Positions 1 through 9,765 of a stretch of DNA of 64,000 nt are shown here, piece by piece. Position 1 is the stretch's first letter, and each line of letters opens with the position of its first letter. The translations under genes and the position numbers were made by a program. This DNA comes from Prorocentrum cordatum (Eukaryota; Sar; Dinophyceae; Prorocentrales; Prorocentraceae). The DNA lies in NCBI GenBank assembly GCA_963575745.1, contig CAUYUJ010016282.1, positions 1,403,372 through 1,467,371 on the forward strand, in the 5' to 3' direction. The notes below the pieces were generated by a model. It saw only the letters and a program-made list of their open reading frames with translations, was not told the DNA's origin and searched no databases.

Positions 1-18
1 GTCAGGAGATCACCAGTC

Positions 19-1014
19 ATGCCTGCCGTCGCTTCGAAGGGCGTTGACCCCAAGAAGCCAGCGACTGCCAAGAAGCCCGTGAACAAGTGGCGCCAGAACC
101 CACCGCAGCATTGCGAGAGTTGCGACCAGGACACGCACAGTCTGGATCGGGACGCGCCTCCTGGCCGTCCCGTGCATTTAGCTTGGACGAAGACTGCAGC
201 GGATCACAGACTGAAGAGCGGTTATCCTTTGTGCGGGCGCGAGTGCTACAAGTGCGGAGACGCGCGCAGGAGCAATTTTCATAACATACCACAGCAGCAA
301 CTTCTGGACCAGAGGAAGATGCCCCCTGAGCTTGGTGAGCGCTTCTGCTGTTTGCGCAAGAAGAAGGTCGGAGGGGAATCGTACCACGAGTCCCAGGAGA
401 AGGTCGATGTCAACGCGTACAAGACGCATGACCGCGAGGAGGCAGCAACAGAGTTCTTCCGAGAGGGTTCTTGGATCGAGTTGTGGAAGTTCGTGGGGGG
501 CCACAGGATGCGCATGACGAAGGAGACCCACACCGAAGAGCAGGCGATTCAAGCTGTCCTAGCGAAGTACCCTCGCTACTCGTGCGACTACGAGGAGGAG
601 GGCGTCATGGGAGTGGAGATCGAGGACGAGCACAGGGGCATCAAGAGGTTCAAGCGCGGCGTGAAGAAGTCCCAGGACAAGATCAAGGAGCGCATGCACG
701 AGGACCTGAAGGCGAAGCACCTTCGCATTCCAGTGAGGTCCAGCGCGCGTGAACCAGAGGCTGATTACGGTCTGCCGTCGCTGGATCGGGTTGCTCGGGA
801 ATCAGACCTCAAAAGCGGCATGATGAGGGTGATCTTACTTGGGTGTCTCTGTGTCACGGGGGCTCCTTCGGTAGCTCGGGGCCCCTGGGGCTACGGGGGG
901 GGGGCAAGTAGGGGATCCAAGGTAGCCGGTCCCAGGGCTGCCCCACCCCACCTCGGGCCGTATATGTTACATGTTCTAAGCCACACAAGGCGCGCCCATG
1001 TGAACAACCCGTAA
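19..1014 (+). CDS. Cys-motif protein, N-terminal segment of a large dinoflagellate-type gene
   Basis: ORF of 331 codons with a real ATG at 19-21 and TAA at 1012-1014. Only about the first 265 residues look like protein; from roughly position 820 the reading becomes low complexity and crosses a G9 run, so the coding segment probably ends near 820 at a splice site or break. Seen: a basic Lys/Pro/Ala N-terminus, a CxxC pair (C32, C35) and C72-x3-C76-x2-C79, a spacing that suggests metal binding, then a highly charged region (residues about 120-260) rich in Lys, Glu and Arg. The next coding-like segment starts at 1260 on the same strand and may be the next part of the same gene. I recall large multi-copy ORFs of this general build in dinoflagellate genomes but cannot name a family. 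Function unknown; a nucleic-acid-binding or mobile-element ORF1 role is only a guess. Confidence 0.45.
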   Translation: MPAVASKGVDPKKPATAKKPVNKWRQNPPQHCESCDQDTHSLDRDAPPGRPVHLAWTKTAADHRLKSGYPLCGRECYKCGDARRSNFHNIPQQQLLDQRKMPPELGERFCCLRKKKVGGESYHESQEKVDVNAYKTHDREEAATEFFREGSWIELWKFVGGHRMRMTKETHTEEQAIQAVLAKYPRYSCDYEEEGVMGVEIEDEHRGIKRFKRGVKKSQDKIKERMHEDLKAKHLRIPVRSSAREPEADYGLPSLDRVARESDLKSGMMRVILLGCLCVTGAPSVARGPWGYGGGASRGSKVAGPRAAPPHLGPYMLHVLSHTRRAHVNNP

Positions 1015-1259
1015 CTGCATTTGGGGAGACATTTCTGGGGTCGACGTTTGGTCGGGGCGCGCTCGAGGGGGGTGGGGGGTGTGGGGGGTTACAAGTCGAA
1101 AGCAACATGTAGGCGCCTTTGTAACTCGAAGTCGTCAAATCGCCACCTGGTCGGTGGGCCCAGCCGTGGCCTTCTTAGCCCCGTCTCCCCCTCCCGGGGC
1201 CAGGGATCCCGAATGCGCACTGAAGCAGTGGTGTGGAATTCTCTTGGTGTGATTCCTGA
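821..1259. other. non-coding gap between coding segments
   Basis: G-rich stretch with homopolymer G runs (about 896-904 and 1066-1090). No conserved reading frame is visible. It may be an intron between the segments ending near 820 and starting at 1260, but no convincing splice pair was identified. Confidence 0.35.
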
Positions 1260-2096
1260 ATGGCCAATCTGCAGGCACGCATTGGCGGGGGCTCTGCGTC
1301 GATCCTTGGATCTTCGGCGTCAGCGGCCGACGACTCTGAGTTCTTTGGGGCGGACGGGATGTCTCAGGAAGCGGCATCCGAATCGCGTCGTCGCAGGTGT
1401 GGCAAGCAGCCGGCCTCCTCCGTCGGCGACCCCGAGCACGTGCTGACTCCTGCGAAGAGGTCTGGTTCGTGCCTCGGGGCCTTGGGACGCAGCGCCCCCT
1501 CCTCTGTGAAACAGCAGCGGCGTGGCAGCGATGCCCAGTCAGCTGCTTGCTCGGACGTGCCAGGTCAGAAGAACAAGAAGTCCAAGGGCGATGACCTTCT
1601 GATGGAGAGCGCCACGGCCATGCTCGCCGAGCACAAGGAGAAGTTCACGATTGCCGAGCGCTGAGAGCAGCGCCCGAAGAAAAGAGACCTCAACAACGCC
1701 ATCAGCATAATCCAAGGCTTGGCCAGAAAGTGCGGTGTTAAAACGACGAACCACACCCTCCAGGATCTATCTTGCCAGCTCTCCGACTTGGCCGAGGTCT
1801 TGGAAACGCGCCATTCCGTCCTGGAGAAGATTCGCATAAGTTTTAAAGACGTCGTCCTCGGGAAGGACACCGACATCCAGAGGAATCAGGTGAGCCAGGT
1901 GTTGAGCAGTGCCACAGCGGAGTTGTTGTTGTCCATGATGACCACGGAGATCCAGAAGGTGGCCGACGAATCCATCGGTGCGAAAGATTCCAACCTGGAT
2001 TCTCGTCAAGCTTTCATCCACGCATTGGGTGCCACGGAGACCACTCGAGCGAGGGGGGCCCAACTCTATCCCTTGGCCTTGTCGGGCCCACCCTGA
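1260..2096 (+). pseudogene. large unrecognised protein, second segment, with in-frame stop
   Basis: One reading frame runs from the ATG at 1260 to a TGA at 1662-1664 and continues in the same frame from 1665 to a stop at 2094-2096, so the two parts are separated by a single nonsense codon. The N-terminal part is Ser/Ala/Arg-rich and looks disordered; the part after the stop is predicted helical (Leu/Glu/Lys pattern). Near 2052-2057 a G6 run coincides with the loss of this frame; the coding-like signal goes on in another frame from about 2075. That pattern fits a one-base indel in a homopolymer. It probably belongs to the same broken gene as 19-820 and 2075-5687. No domain recognised. Confidence 0.45.
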
Positions 2097-3255
2097 ACGC
2101 AGCGAAGTCCCAGCGTGCCTTGGTTCTCTACATCGTCGACCGCTTCTGGCGCGCACAAGACGTCAGCATCATCGTCACCCTGTCCAAAGTATTGTTGAGC
2201 GTGGCCCCTGAGCTCGACAACGTCAAGCTCTCCGAACTCAACGTTGCAGCGGACTCGGGCGAGTTCATCGAAGGGAAGTGGGCGCGCCAAGCAGTCGCTG
2301 ACTTGACCATGATCGTCGTGGGGGGCCAGGTGCTGGAGTGCCACATGCACTCAGGCGAGCAGAGCAGGGAGCTGCGCGCGAAGTGCCTGATGATCGCGGA
2401 GCACAAGGACAAGCTAAGCTCTCGCCGCAAAGCCTTCTTCAAGACCGTGCACGGCGCGCACGCCAAACACGGGGGGACGGCTTTGGACATCATTGAGGGG
2501 GTCTACAGAGCCGCAGCCACCCGCCGTGAGCCAGCGACATCCGACTTGGGCGCCCTGGCGGGCTTCGCAGGGGAGTTGCGCGACGAGTTGCAGGCGGCGC
2601 TTAAAGTCGGCTGGCGAGAGGCTGGCAACGCCCTCATTGAGCGGATCGACCCCGATGACGATGCAGGTGTCGAATGTTTGAACAAACTCAAGGCCTTGGG
2701 CGAGTACTCTGGCCAGCTAGACGCCCAGCCCGCAGAGAAGGTTACCGAAGAGCTGACCGCCATTGGCAACGCTGTGGCGTCTACGCTGCTGGCTATGCTG
2801 GACGGTCTGCTCGAGGAGGTCCAACGCCACAGCGCGATCTTGGGTCAGATTTGCGATGGCCCCCCCGTCAAGCAGGGCAACGATGCTGGTGACTCGGCGG
2901 GGGGCGGGCCAGAGGCAGTGGGCGCCGCTGCTGCAGCAGATGGCGCAGATATTGATGAGTGCGCGTTGATTTTCAACCTTCATTGCTGGATCCTCGGCAT
3001 CTTGATGCACTACGACACGTTTGCGAATCAGAAGATCAAGCAGTGCAATGAGATCTCCGACCTGCACGCCGCCGTTATCAACGAGGCCCCCCGAGATCTG
3101 AACACCGATGATGCGACGAGGTTGGCGTTCACAACGTGGTCGAAATACTGGCAGATGGAGCGGAACATCAAGGAGGGGTCTCGGGTCTTAGCCGACGACT
3201 GCGGCAATGAATTGAACGCGTTCACACAGAAAGCCGCTGCCCATAAGTACCTTTT
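2075..3255 (+). pseudogene. large unrecognised helical protein, third segment
   Basis: Open frame that can be followed from about 2075 and formally runs to 3538, but the protein-like pattern leaves this frame near 3255. About 390 residues, mostly amphipathic helix with scattered Cys and Trp, and an Ala/Gly/Asp-rich linker at about 2870-2960. It reads as an alpha-helical scaffold without a recognised motif. The frame before it (1260-2096) and after it (3256-3700) are both different, so at least two indels separate what looks like a single protein. Whether these are true mutations or consensus errors cannot be told from one sequence. Confidence 0.5.
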
Positions 3256-3700
3256 CCAGGGTGTTCGTCAAGCTGATGACCGAGGTCGTTGGTTCAACGT
3301 CGACATGTTCGTTGGTCGCTTTAGGCTGCTACGACGAGAAGGCTGGCGTCTCCCCTGCCGAGTTGATCCCTGGCATGGCGGCTGGCCGTTCAATTCACAA
3401 GGCTTCCGACGCGGCCAAGAGCATCGAGAACGACATTTTCCGCGGAGGCATGGTCGAAGTGGTGGCGGCCATGGAGGGCTTGCACAAGGCAAAGAGCGAG
3501 GCGCCCGACGTGTTCACGAAGTGCAACGACATGGATAAGATCAACGCCAAGCTGGAGTGCGAGCTCACGAGCCGCGCGACGTGGCCGAAGGCCAAGTGCG
3601 AGTCCGCCCTCACGGCCATGGAGCAGTTCAGGAGGGAGTTCGGCGTCGTCGTCGACTGCTTGAGCGATTGGAATCGCTTTCGCTTCGCGAATCCCCATCG
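3256..3700 (+). pseudogene. large unrecognised helical protein, fourth segment
   Basis: In the frame that begins near 3261 the sequence carries about 140 helix-rich residues with several Cys and Met, continuing the style of the preceding segment after a frame change near 3255. Protein-like composition stops near 3700, where the reading turns into Arg/Pro/Ala-rich GC noise. The next segment of similar style starts near 5125, so 3701-5124 is either an intron or an insertion. Confidence 0.45.
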
Positions 3701-5124
3701 CCCCATCCTAGAACAGCCGCTCGAGCCAAGAGATCGACCATCGGGATGCGTTCTTCGCTTCCTTAGGCTGTCCTGGTTGAGTGATTGCCAGTCGTCGCTT
3801 GCAGCGCGCGCTGACGGGCGCGCGCGCCCTTGGCGACGCCCGCTGGGATGCGAGCGCAGCGAGCAACGGCGGGCAACCGCTCGACCAGTGACGGCAGGAG
3901 GGGGGGCCCAACGGTGCCCCCAGGAGATCTCGAGGACGGCCTGAGGAGATGGGAGAGGACGAGGTGGGAGGACAGGAGAGCAGATGGGGGCAGGAGGAGG
4001 GGGCAATGGGGGGAACGCGAGGGGGGGACACATCAGGTGACGAGAGGGGGGGCGAGCAGGAGGGGTGGATATTGGATGACAGCGGTGGAGGCCACATGGG
4101 GATAATGGCAGAGGAGGGGTGGAGTGGGAGCGGAGGTGGCGACAAGGGGAAAACAGAGGGGGGGGAGAGAGGACAGTAACAAGCATATAACATGAGGAGT
4201 TGGAGGTCGTGGAGGAGGAGGTGGAGAGAGGGGAGGTAGCAGGTGGGCGGGATCGGGGGGTGGAGGAGACGAGAGGAGGGAGGAGAGTGGCGAATGACGA
4301 CGATCACAATGCCAAGTGGCGACTGCAGAAGGAGTAGGCATGTGGTCGGTTACGACGAGCGGTACTGACGAAAGCGACGAGGAATAATAAAACGACGACG
4401 ACGACGACGACGACGATAACGACAGAGACGGCGACGACGACAGAGGTTTGATTCGTTTTGGGGCATTCTTGGGGCGCGCGAAGGGTCTGATTAGCACGGC
4501 GTGGCAGGGGATTGCAGGTGCCCCGCGAAAACCTCGCATAAAAAGCACGGGCCTTTTTCATATCACTGGGGAGGCCCATGCAATGACCCTGCAGGGGCCC
4601 TTGCGAATGCCTTGCAAAAACAGTGCGAACCCTGCAGTGACCCTGCGATTACTTGCCGAAGGCCATGCGACGGCCAGGCCTTGGGGGCCACCCCGAGGCC
4701 TCGGAAGGACATAAGAGGCGAAACATCGAACTGAACCGTTGATGATCGTTTGAAGTTTGATTTGTTGGTATGTCGGGTGCTCTCGTGGCTCTCGCGGGGT
4801 TCTCTCGGTGTTTTCTCGGGGCCTTCGCGGGGCTCTTTGGGGGGAGGGGGGGGGGGCGGGGCTCGAAGAGGGGGGGTCTCCTTGGGTCACCTTGGAGAGG
4901 CCATCGATCAGCGCTCAAACGGGCATTCCCTATGCGCCCCCCCTCCCCGTCGGGGCCGCGATCCTTGTGGGGGGCGCCCCTAAACCATTGGCCGAACCGT
5001 GGCGCTCCCACGCCTCGCGGGGCCCCCCCGCGCCCTTCTCCAGGCCCAGGGGGCGTGGAGGAAGGTGTCGCCCCCCCCGATAAGGAAGAAGCGGGTTGTG
5101 CAGAGCTGGCGGTTTTCGCCATTT
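3701..5124. other. non-coding insertion or intron, GC- and purine-rich
   Basis: Separates two coding-like blocks. It holds a purine-rich tract (about 3,940-4,190), a (GAC)n tract (4,394-4,443), short repeats around CCTTGCGAA and GACCCTGC (4,560-4,690), T/G-rich CTCGGGG repeats (4,780-4,870) and, at its right edge, the recurring module ending GGGCTGGTGGGA that also occurs at 22.0, 22.5, 47.0 and 56.1 kb. If it is an intron it carries a dispersed repeat whose 3' terminus lies at or near the exon. Confidence 0.4.
4394..4443. repeat. (GAC)n microsatellite
   Basis: GACGACGAC tract broken by a few substitutions, inside the non-coding block that splits the 1.3-5.7 kb gene. Confidence 0.8.
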
Positions 5125-5430
5125 GCCCCCGAGGGCTGGTGGGAGTTCTCGAAGTGTGCGTGGGTGTGCAAGCCCAGCTCTAAGGAACATGAGGTGGTCG
5201 TGAAGGCTGCCGAAGTCGTCGTGCAGCAGTCTGGCGTCTGGCATCAGATCGCCGAGAAGGCCCTGAATAACATGAGCTGGTTCGCACAGGACTGCCAGCG
5301 GAAGCGCGATGTCGAGCATTGCGCCGCCGAGCTCAGCGCCTTCGTCGAGTGCGCCAAGCCGCAGCTGGCCAACATGATGGCTGAGGTCATGATTGCCAGC
5401 GCCATCTTGATGTATCAGGATTCGGGGAAC
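5125..5430 (+). pseudogene. large unrecognised helical protein, fifth segment
   Basis: About 95 residues of helix-rich, Cys-containing protein in the frame open from 4999 to 5640; the first part of that ORF is translated repeat and is not part of the protein. The frame is lost near 5430 and the coding-like pattern resumes in another frame by 5484. Its end lies 2 codon-frames away from the true-looking C-terminus, so another indel or a very short intron is needed. Confidence 0.4.
5126..5145 (+). repeat. 3' terminal module, copy 1 of 5
   Basis: Contains GAGGGCTGGTGGGA. Preceded by a C-rich stretch and AAGGAAGAAGCGGG (about 5,078-5,096), the same order of blocks as in the copies at 22,029, 22,475, 47,003 and 56,061. 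Confidence 0.6.
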
Positions 5431-5483
5431 CTCTCTCGACTCGGACTCGCCAGTCCGTCGCGTGCGCCGAGAGTCGCCGGGGC

Positions 5484-5687
5484 GCGAAGCTGGTCAACCT
5501 CAAGAAGGCGCTGCAGCAGAAGGTGTTGGACATCAGCCAGTCCGACGCGCCTTCGACCTCGGGCGGGGCCGACGACGTTGGCGCCGGCGCTGGCGGCAGC
5601 GCGAGCAGCGCGAGCAGTGCGCCCGCCGTCGGCGGGCTGAAGATCAAGAAGCTTCAGAAGAAGCCGCTTTCTGTTTCCTCCGAGTAG
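5484..5687 (+). pseudogene. large unrecognised protein, C-terminal segment
   Basis: From about 5484 a frame reads a basic helix, then an Asp/Gly/Ala/Ser-rich linker, then a Lys-rich end terminating at TAG 5685-5687. The lysine-rich tail and the sharp loss of protein-like composition afterwards mark this as the natural C-terminus of the gene broken over 1.3-5.7 kb. No domain recognised; a nuclear or nucleic-acid-binding tail is only suggested by charge. Confidence 0.45.
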
Positions 5688-5919
5688 GCTTGGATTTTTG
5701 AGCCAGTCAGGGCGAGCTTGCGCGGGCAAGCTCGGGTTTGTTTTCGATCGCTCTGCGAGCAGAGCGGTCAGAGAAGTGTGCGCGGCCAGCGCGCCAGGAG
5801 TTTCCCTTAGATGGGCGCATCGTGCCAGGCAGCCCGCCCAGCGACGACAGGGCTGCCGTGGCCGCTGGGGTTTGAGAAAGTCGAGTTGGAAGCCCAGTCC
5901 TTCTGTCACAGCGCCTCGC

Positions 5920-6320
5920 AGGGCTCCAAAGGGCTCCGTAGGGCTGGGGGGGCCCCCACGAGGGCGCCGCAAGGTTCGAGAGGCACCGTCGGGCTCCGTA
6001 ATGGACCTCCTGAGGGTCAATCGGTCTCCGTAGGGCCCCGTAGAAATCTGTAGGGACCCCTAAGGCTTGCAGGGGTGCGTAAGGGCTCTGAGGGACTGTA
6101 GCGCTCCGTAGGCCTCCATAAGTGCTCGTAGGGTTCCGTAGGGCTCCGTATGGTTCGAAGTTCGCAGGCTCGCTTAAGTTCGAAAGGCCTGTGATGTCCA
6201 CTCGGGTTTCGCAAGGCCCTGCGGAGTTGCCCGCGGCTCCGTCATTGGACCCGTAGGACTCGTAAGCTTCATGGGGGTCGTAAGGCTCGTGAGGCCCACG
6301 TGGGGATCCGTGCGGCTCGA
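5920..6320. repeat. degenerate GGGCTCCGTA short tandem repeat
   Basis: The decamer-like unit GGGCTCCGTA and variants such as GGGTTCCGTA and GGGCCCCGTA recur many times with irregular spacing over about 400 bases. No coding frame supported. Confidence 0.65.
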
Positions 6321-6389
6321 TGAGCTGGCGTGGTCGCATGGCTGGATGGCCCCCCCTTTTCTCCACCGCAGCCTTGGAGGCCGACAAGA

Positions 6390-6530
6390 GGAATGATAAA
6401 GAGGAGGATGAGGAGGAGGAGGAATACAAGGAAGGGGAGGCGGAAAGAGAGGAGGAAAAATGGGAAGGGGAGGGGGGCGAAAACGTGGGGGAGGAAAAGG
6501 ACGAGGAGAACGAGGAATGTGATGGCAACG
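6390..6530. repeat. purine-rich GAG/GAGGAA tract
   Basis: Low-complexity GAGGAGGAGGAA and GGGGAGGGG stretch; long ORFs on either strand here are translations of this tract. Confidence 0.6.
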
Positions 6531-6749
6531 GCGCGCTATGCACTGGCTCACGTCGGGCACACCGCAGAACCCCAGACTATGAACTCCCACGCTCCTGCTG
6601 GTCTCGACTTGGCGCGAACGTGTGTTGTGTGCATGTGCTACGCACACTTGCATGCAGCAGCGATACGTATCAATATGAATACAACACAATACTAAACCTA
6701 TCCGGCGATATCTGCACCATTTTCGATGGCCCATCTGCAGCTTTAAAAT

Positions 6750-7990
6750 GTTTTATAGAAGTAGAGAATACAACGCCGAAGGCCCCTTCGCATCATTCCC
6801 TTGGCGGCGCCCACGCCGGCATGGTGGCCACCCCCAAGCCGCCGCTGAAATCCCGCCCGGCCCCTTCGCACCCCGCCGGAGCTCTGGGAATATCCCGGGG
6901 CATCGCGTCGCCTCCAACGCCGATGAAGAACCCCCCCGCCCCTCCCCGCGTCTCCGAGCTGGCGCGGGGCAAATCGCCGCGGCGATTCGGCCCCCGGCCG
7001 CTCTTCGCCGCGAAGCAAAGAACCACCGGTAATCCGATCGCGCGCGACCCCCCCGCCGTCGACGCAAAAACGGAGGGGGGGGCGCGCGTCTGAGCAAGCG
7101 AAAGTGCCCAGCAACTGCGGGGCAAAACCAGCTCGCGTACAACGCGAGCCGATTTTGACGCATCTTCACTCCCCCGCCAGTGATGCCTGGCAAAATCGCC
7201 CCTCAATGTACCCGACGGAGCTACCGCTGTGGTCCAAAATGCCACGACGCCTTCCGCGCCCCTCCAGAGAGCCCGCCGCTTCCTGCGGAACCTATTTCCG
7301 AGCGCCCGGGCGCGGCCCCGACGTTCCGGCACCCTCCGGCAGTTTCCCTAAAGTTCTTATGCTAAACCCCCATGCACCTTCGAAGCCCTGCTAGGCTTTC
7401 GACATTGCTCCTGACCTCTGAGCAATCCTTCCCAGCCCCCCCCGTTCCCCCGACCTCGCCGAGCGCCTTCCTGGGCCGCCTCCGCCTTCGAAAACCTCGT
7501 GAGTCCCTCCCGGGCCCCGCCCATTTCCTGAAGCTTTTTCAGGAACCGCCCAGGGCGCTTCCGGGCCCCCGAGCCCTGCGAAAAGTGCGGCGCGTCTCCT
7601 CTGCGCTGCCCACCCCCGACCTGTCCCGGGCGGGCGGTGGCGATTGGGGCGGGCACCGCGCTAGCTGCGCGTCCATGCGCGGCGCGGCAGCCGGCAGCCC
7701 TGCGGGGCGAGCCGCGGGTGGGCTTTTTCTTGGCGCTGAGCAATTGTTGGGCAGGGCAGGCGGGGGGCGCCGCCCCGAGCCCCCCGCGCAGGCGTTAGCG
7801 AAAGCGCTGCCGTGGGGCGGCGTGCGCAGGCGGGCCAAGCCCGCAGTATTTAGCCCCCAGCCATGACCTGCCGCTCGGCTAGCGCATTCCTTCTGTTTTT
7901 GAGGGCGCATGCGCACAGGGCCGACCCGGCGGCGCTCTGGGCCGACGCCGCGAGATTGGTTTCGGCGCGCCCTACCCGAAGCATAAACGT
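6750..7990. other. GC-rich sequence without a recognised gene
   Basis: Overlapping ORFs of 60-180 codons exist on both strands, all Pro/Arg/Ala/Gly-rich, as expected for GC-rich DNA with few stop codons. I see no motif, splice pattern or repeat strong enough to call. Confidence 0.5.
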
Positions 7991-7997
7991 ACTTAGA

Positions 7998-8200
7998 GGT
8001 GAGTTCTCAGTCAGACCTAAATCAGTCTTGGGTCTTAGGGCCAGACTTAAATCAGAGTTCCAGTCAGACCAAAATCAGACTTGGGTCTCAGGCCAGAGTT
8101 AAATCGGAGTTCCACTCATACCTAAATCAGAGTTGGCGCTGAGGGCCAGACTTGAATCCGAGTTCCAGCGCAGACATGAATCAAACCTTCGTCAGAGTTT
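7998..8200. repeat. about 55-bp tandem repeat, 3-4 copies
   Basis: Unit of the form GAGTTCCAGTCAGACC followed by TAAATCAGAGTTGGGTCT and AGGGCCAGACT. Copies start near 8001, 8057, 8110 and 8160, the last degenerate. It abuts the methyltransferase-like pseudogene. Confidence 0.75.
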
Positions 8201-8225
8201 TTGGGGCTGAACAGAGAAACAGAGT

Positions 8226-9256
8226 TCCCCTCCAAAGGACACACTCAAGGCTACGCGAAACAGGCTCGGACCATCGCCGAGCTCCAGCGCATGGGCCAGC
8301 AGGCGATCGCCTTCGGCCAGGCCGCGTGCGCCGCGCTGCCTCGCGCCATCCTGCACGGGGCGCCGCTGCCCGCGACGTGCCTGGCCTCGAGCGGGCTGGG
8401 CCCATCGAAAAAGGGCACGTCGACCACTTCCATTCGTCGGCACCTCCTCAGAGAACTTCACGACAGTTTGAGACGTCAGAAGGGCCCCCCTCGAACCGCC
8501 GCCGTGGATTTCTTCGCCGGGGCGGACCGCCTGTCGGCGGCGCCGCGGCGCCGACGCATTGCCGCGCTGCCGATGGATTTCGCTTGTAATGTTTACTCTC
8601 GACATTCCTACCGTCCGTCAGACCTTCCGAGGATGGGCGCGGGGCGGTGGGGCCTCAGCTGTCTGGGTTGCCGTGCCGCGCAGCTCCTGGAGCCAAGCCC
8701 GCCACGGGCCGCCGCGGTTTTCTTGGTGCACCATTCGCCCGAAGAGCCACATTTGGGGGCCGCCCGATTTGGGTGCCAGGCCGCAGGCGGCCGTCGACCT
8801 CGGGAACCAGCAGCTCAGGTTCGTCCTCGGCCCCATCGCTCTATGCCGCTCGTTTGGGATCCCAATATACCTCGAGAGCCCGGGGTGCTCGTGGGTCTGC
8901 TCTACATCGGCGCTGCAGGCCACACAGGGGCCCAGGGCGCCATGTCGTTCAACCTTGACATGTGCGCGTTCGGGGCCGCCTGGAGGAAACGCGCCCGCGT
9001 GGCCTGCTGGGCCCGCCATCGCCGTGAGGTTTCCGTGAAGGCCCGCTGCTGTTGTAGAAAAGGCCCTTGTTTTGTTTTGGGGAAGCCCCACATAGTCCTC
9101 CTTGGCCTCAACCCTGTTGTTGGAATCCATTGGAGTTGCCCCGCCGAGCTGTGCCCAGTTAAGTGTTGCAGCCGCTTCGCTGATTTAGTTGCAATGCGAA
9201 CGGGGTTTTCAGTGCTTCAAACGCATGGAGACCTTGGCCTGTCCAAACTCTGTTAG
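8226..9256 (+). pseudogene. SAM-dependent methyltransferase-like protein, two frameshifts
   Basis: Coding signal lies in three stretches. About 8226-8585 in the frame of the 351-codon ORF carries DFFAGADRLSAA (about 8,506-8,540), resembling the SAM-binding motif I (FAGxGxLS). About 8590-8935 in a second frame carries VWVAVPRSSWSQARHGPP, resembling the PCxxW catalytic-loop region of C5 methyltransferase-like folds, with Arg where Cys is expected, and then VDLGNQQLRFVL and IPIYLESPG. From about 8941 the first frame resumes with a Cys/Trp-containing block (DMCAFGAAWRKRARVACW, GKPHIVLLG) and ends at TAG 9254-9256. Two compensating shifts and the Cys-to-Arg change argue for a pseudogene. I recall this domain arrangement in multi-copy dinoflagellate ORFs, often with retroelements; the substrate is unknown. 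Confidence 0.55.
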
Positions 9257-9329
9257 GTACTGCTGCTGATGTTTTGTTGTTTACGTGCATGTCTTGTCGG
9301 CGCCGATCTTGGTCGCCACTTCTCCTCTC

Positions 9330-9765
9330 GGGCTCGGGTTTCCTTCTCGGTGTTGCGTGGTTGCGTTGGGTCCTCCTCTTCCTCCCTTCTCCGTGCGTCT
9401 CGCTCGCTCGCCGCTGCGCCTTTCGGTGGAATCGCCCGGGGCGCCCGCCGCGCAGAAATGTTTGGGTGGTCTGGGGTGTAGCAGGAGATGGCCGTGTCTT
9501 GCACTTCCCATGTCAGGTGTAACCGAGGGCCGTCGTGGTCGCGCCGATGCGCCGCAACCGCGTCGGGTCAAGCCTATTTTCTGGCCCGCCCTCCTCTCCT
9601 TCTTCTCTTTCCTCCTCGGCGTTGTGTGGGTGCGTTGGGCCGTCCTCATCCTTCTCTCTCCGAGCGCCTCGCTCGCTCGCCGCTGCGCCCTTCGGTGGAA
9701 TTGCCCGGCGCGCCCGCCACACAAAAATGTTGGGGTGGCCCGGGGTGTAGCACGAGATGGTGATG
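9330..9765. repeat. direct duplication, period about 275 bp
   Basis: Block 9,345-9,482 recurs at 9,615-9,752: both contain a T/C-rich stretch, the run CTCGCTCGCTCGCCGCTGCG, CTTTCGGTGGAAT or CTTCGGTGGAAT, a CGCCCGCC block and a TGTTTGGGTGG or TGTTGGGGTGG end followed by GGGGTGTAGCA. The second copy runs straight into the GAT satellite. Confidence 0.75.
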
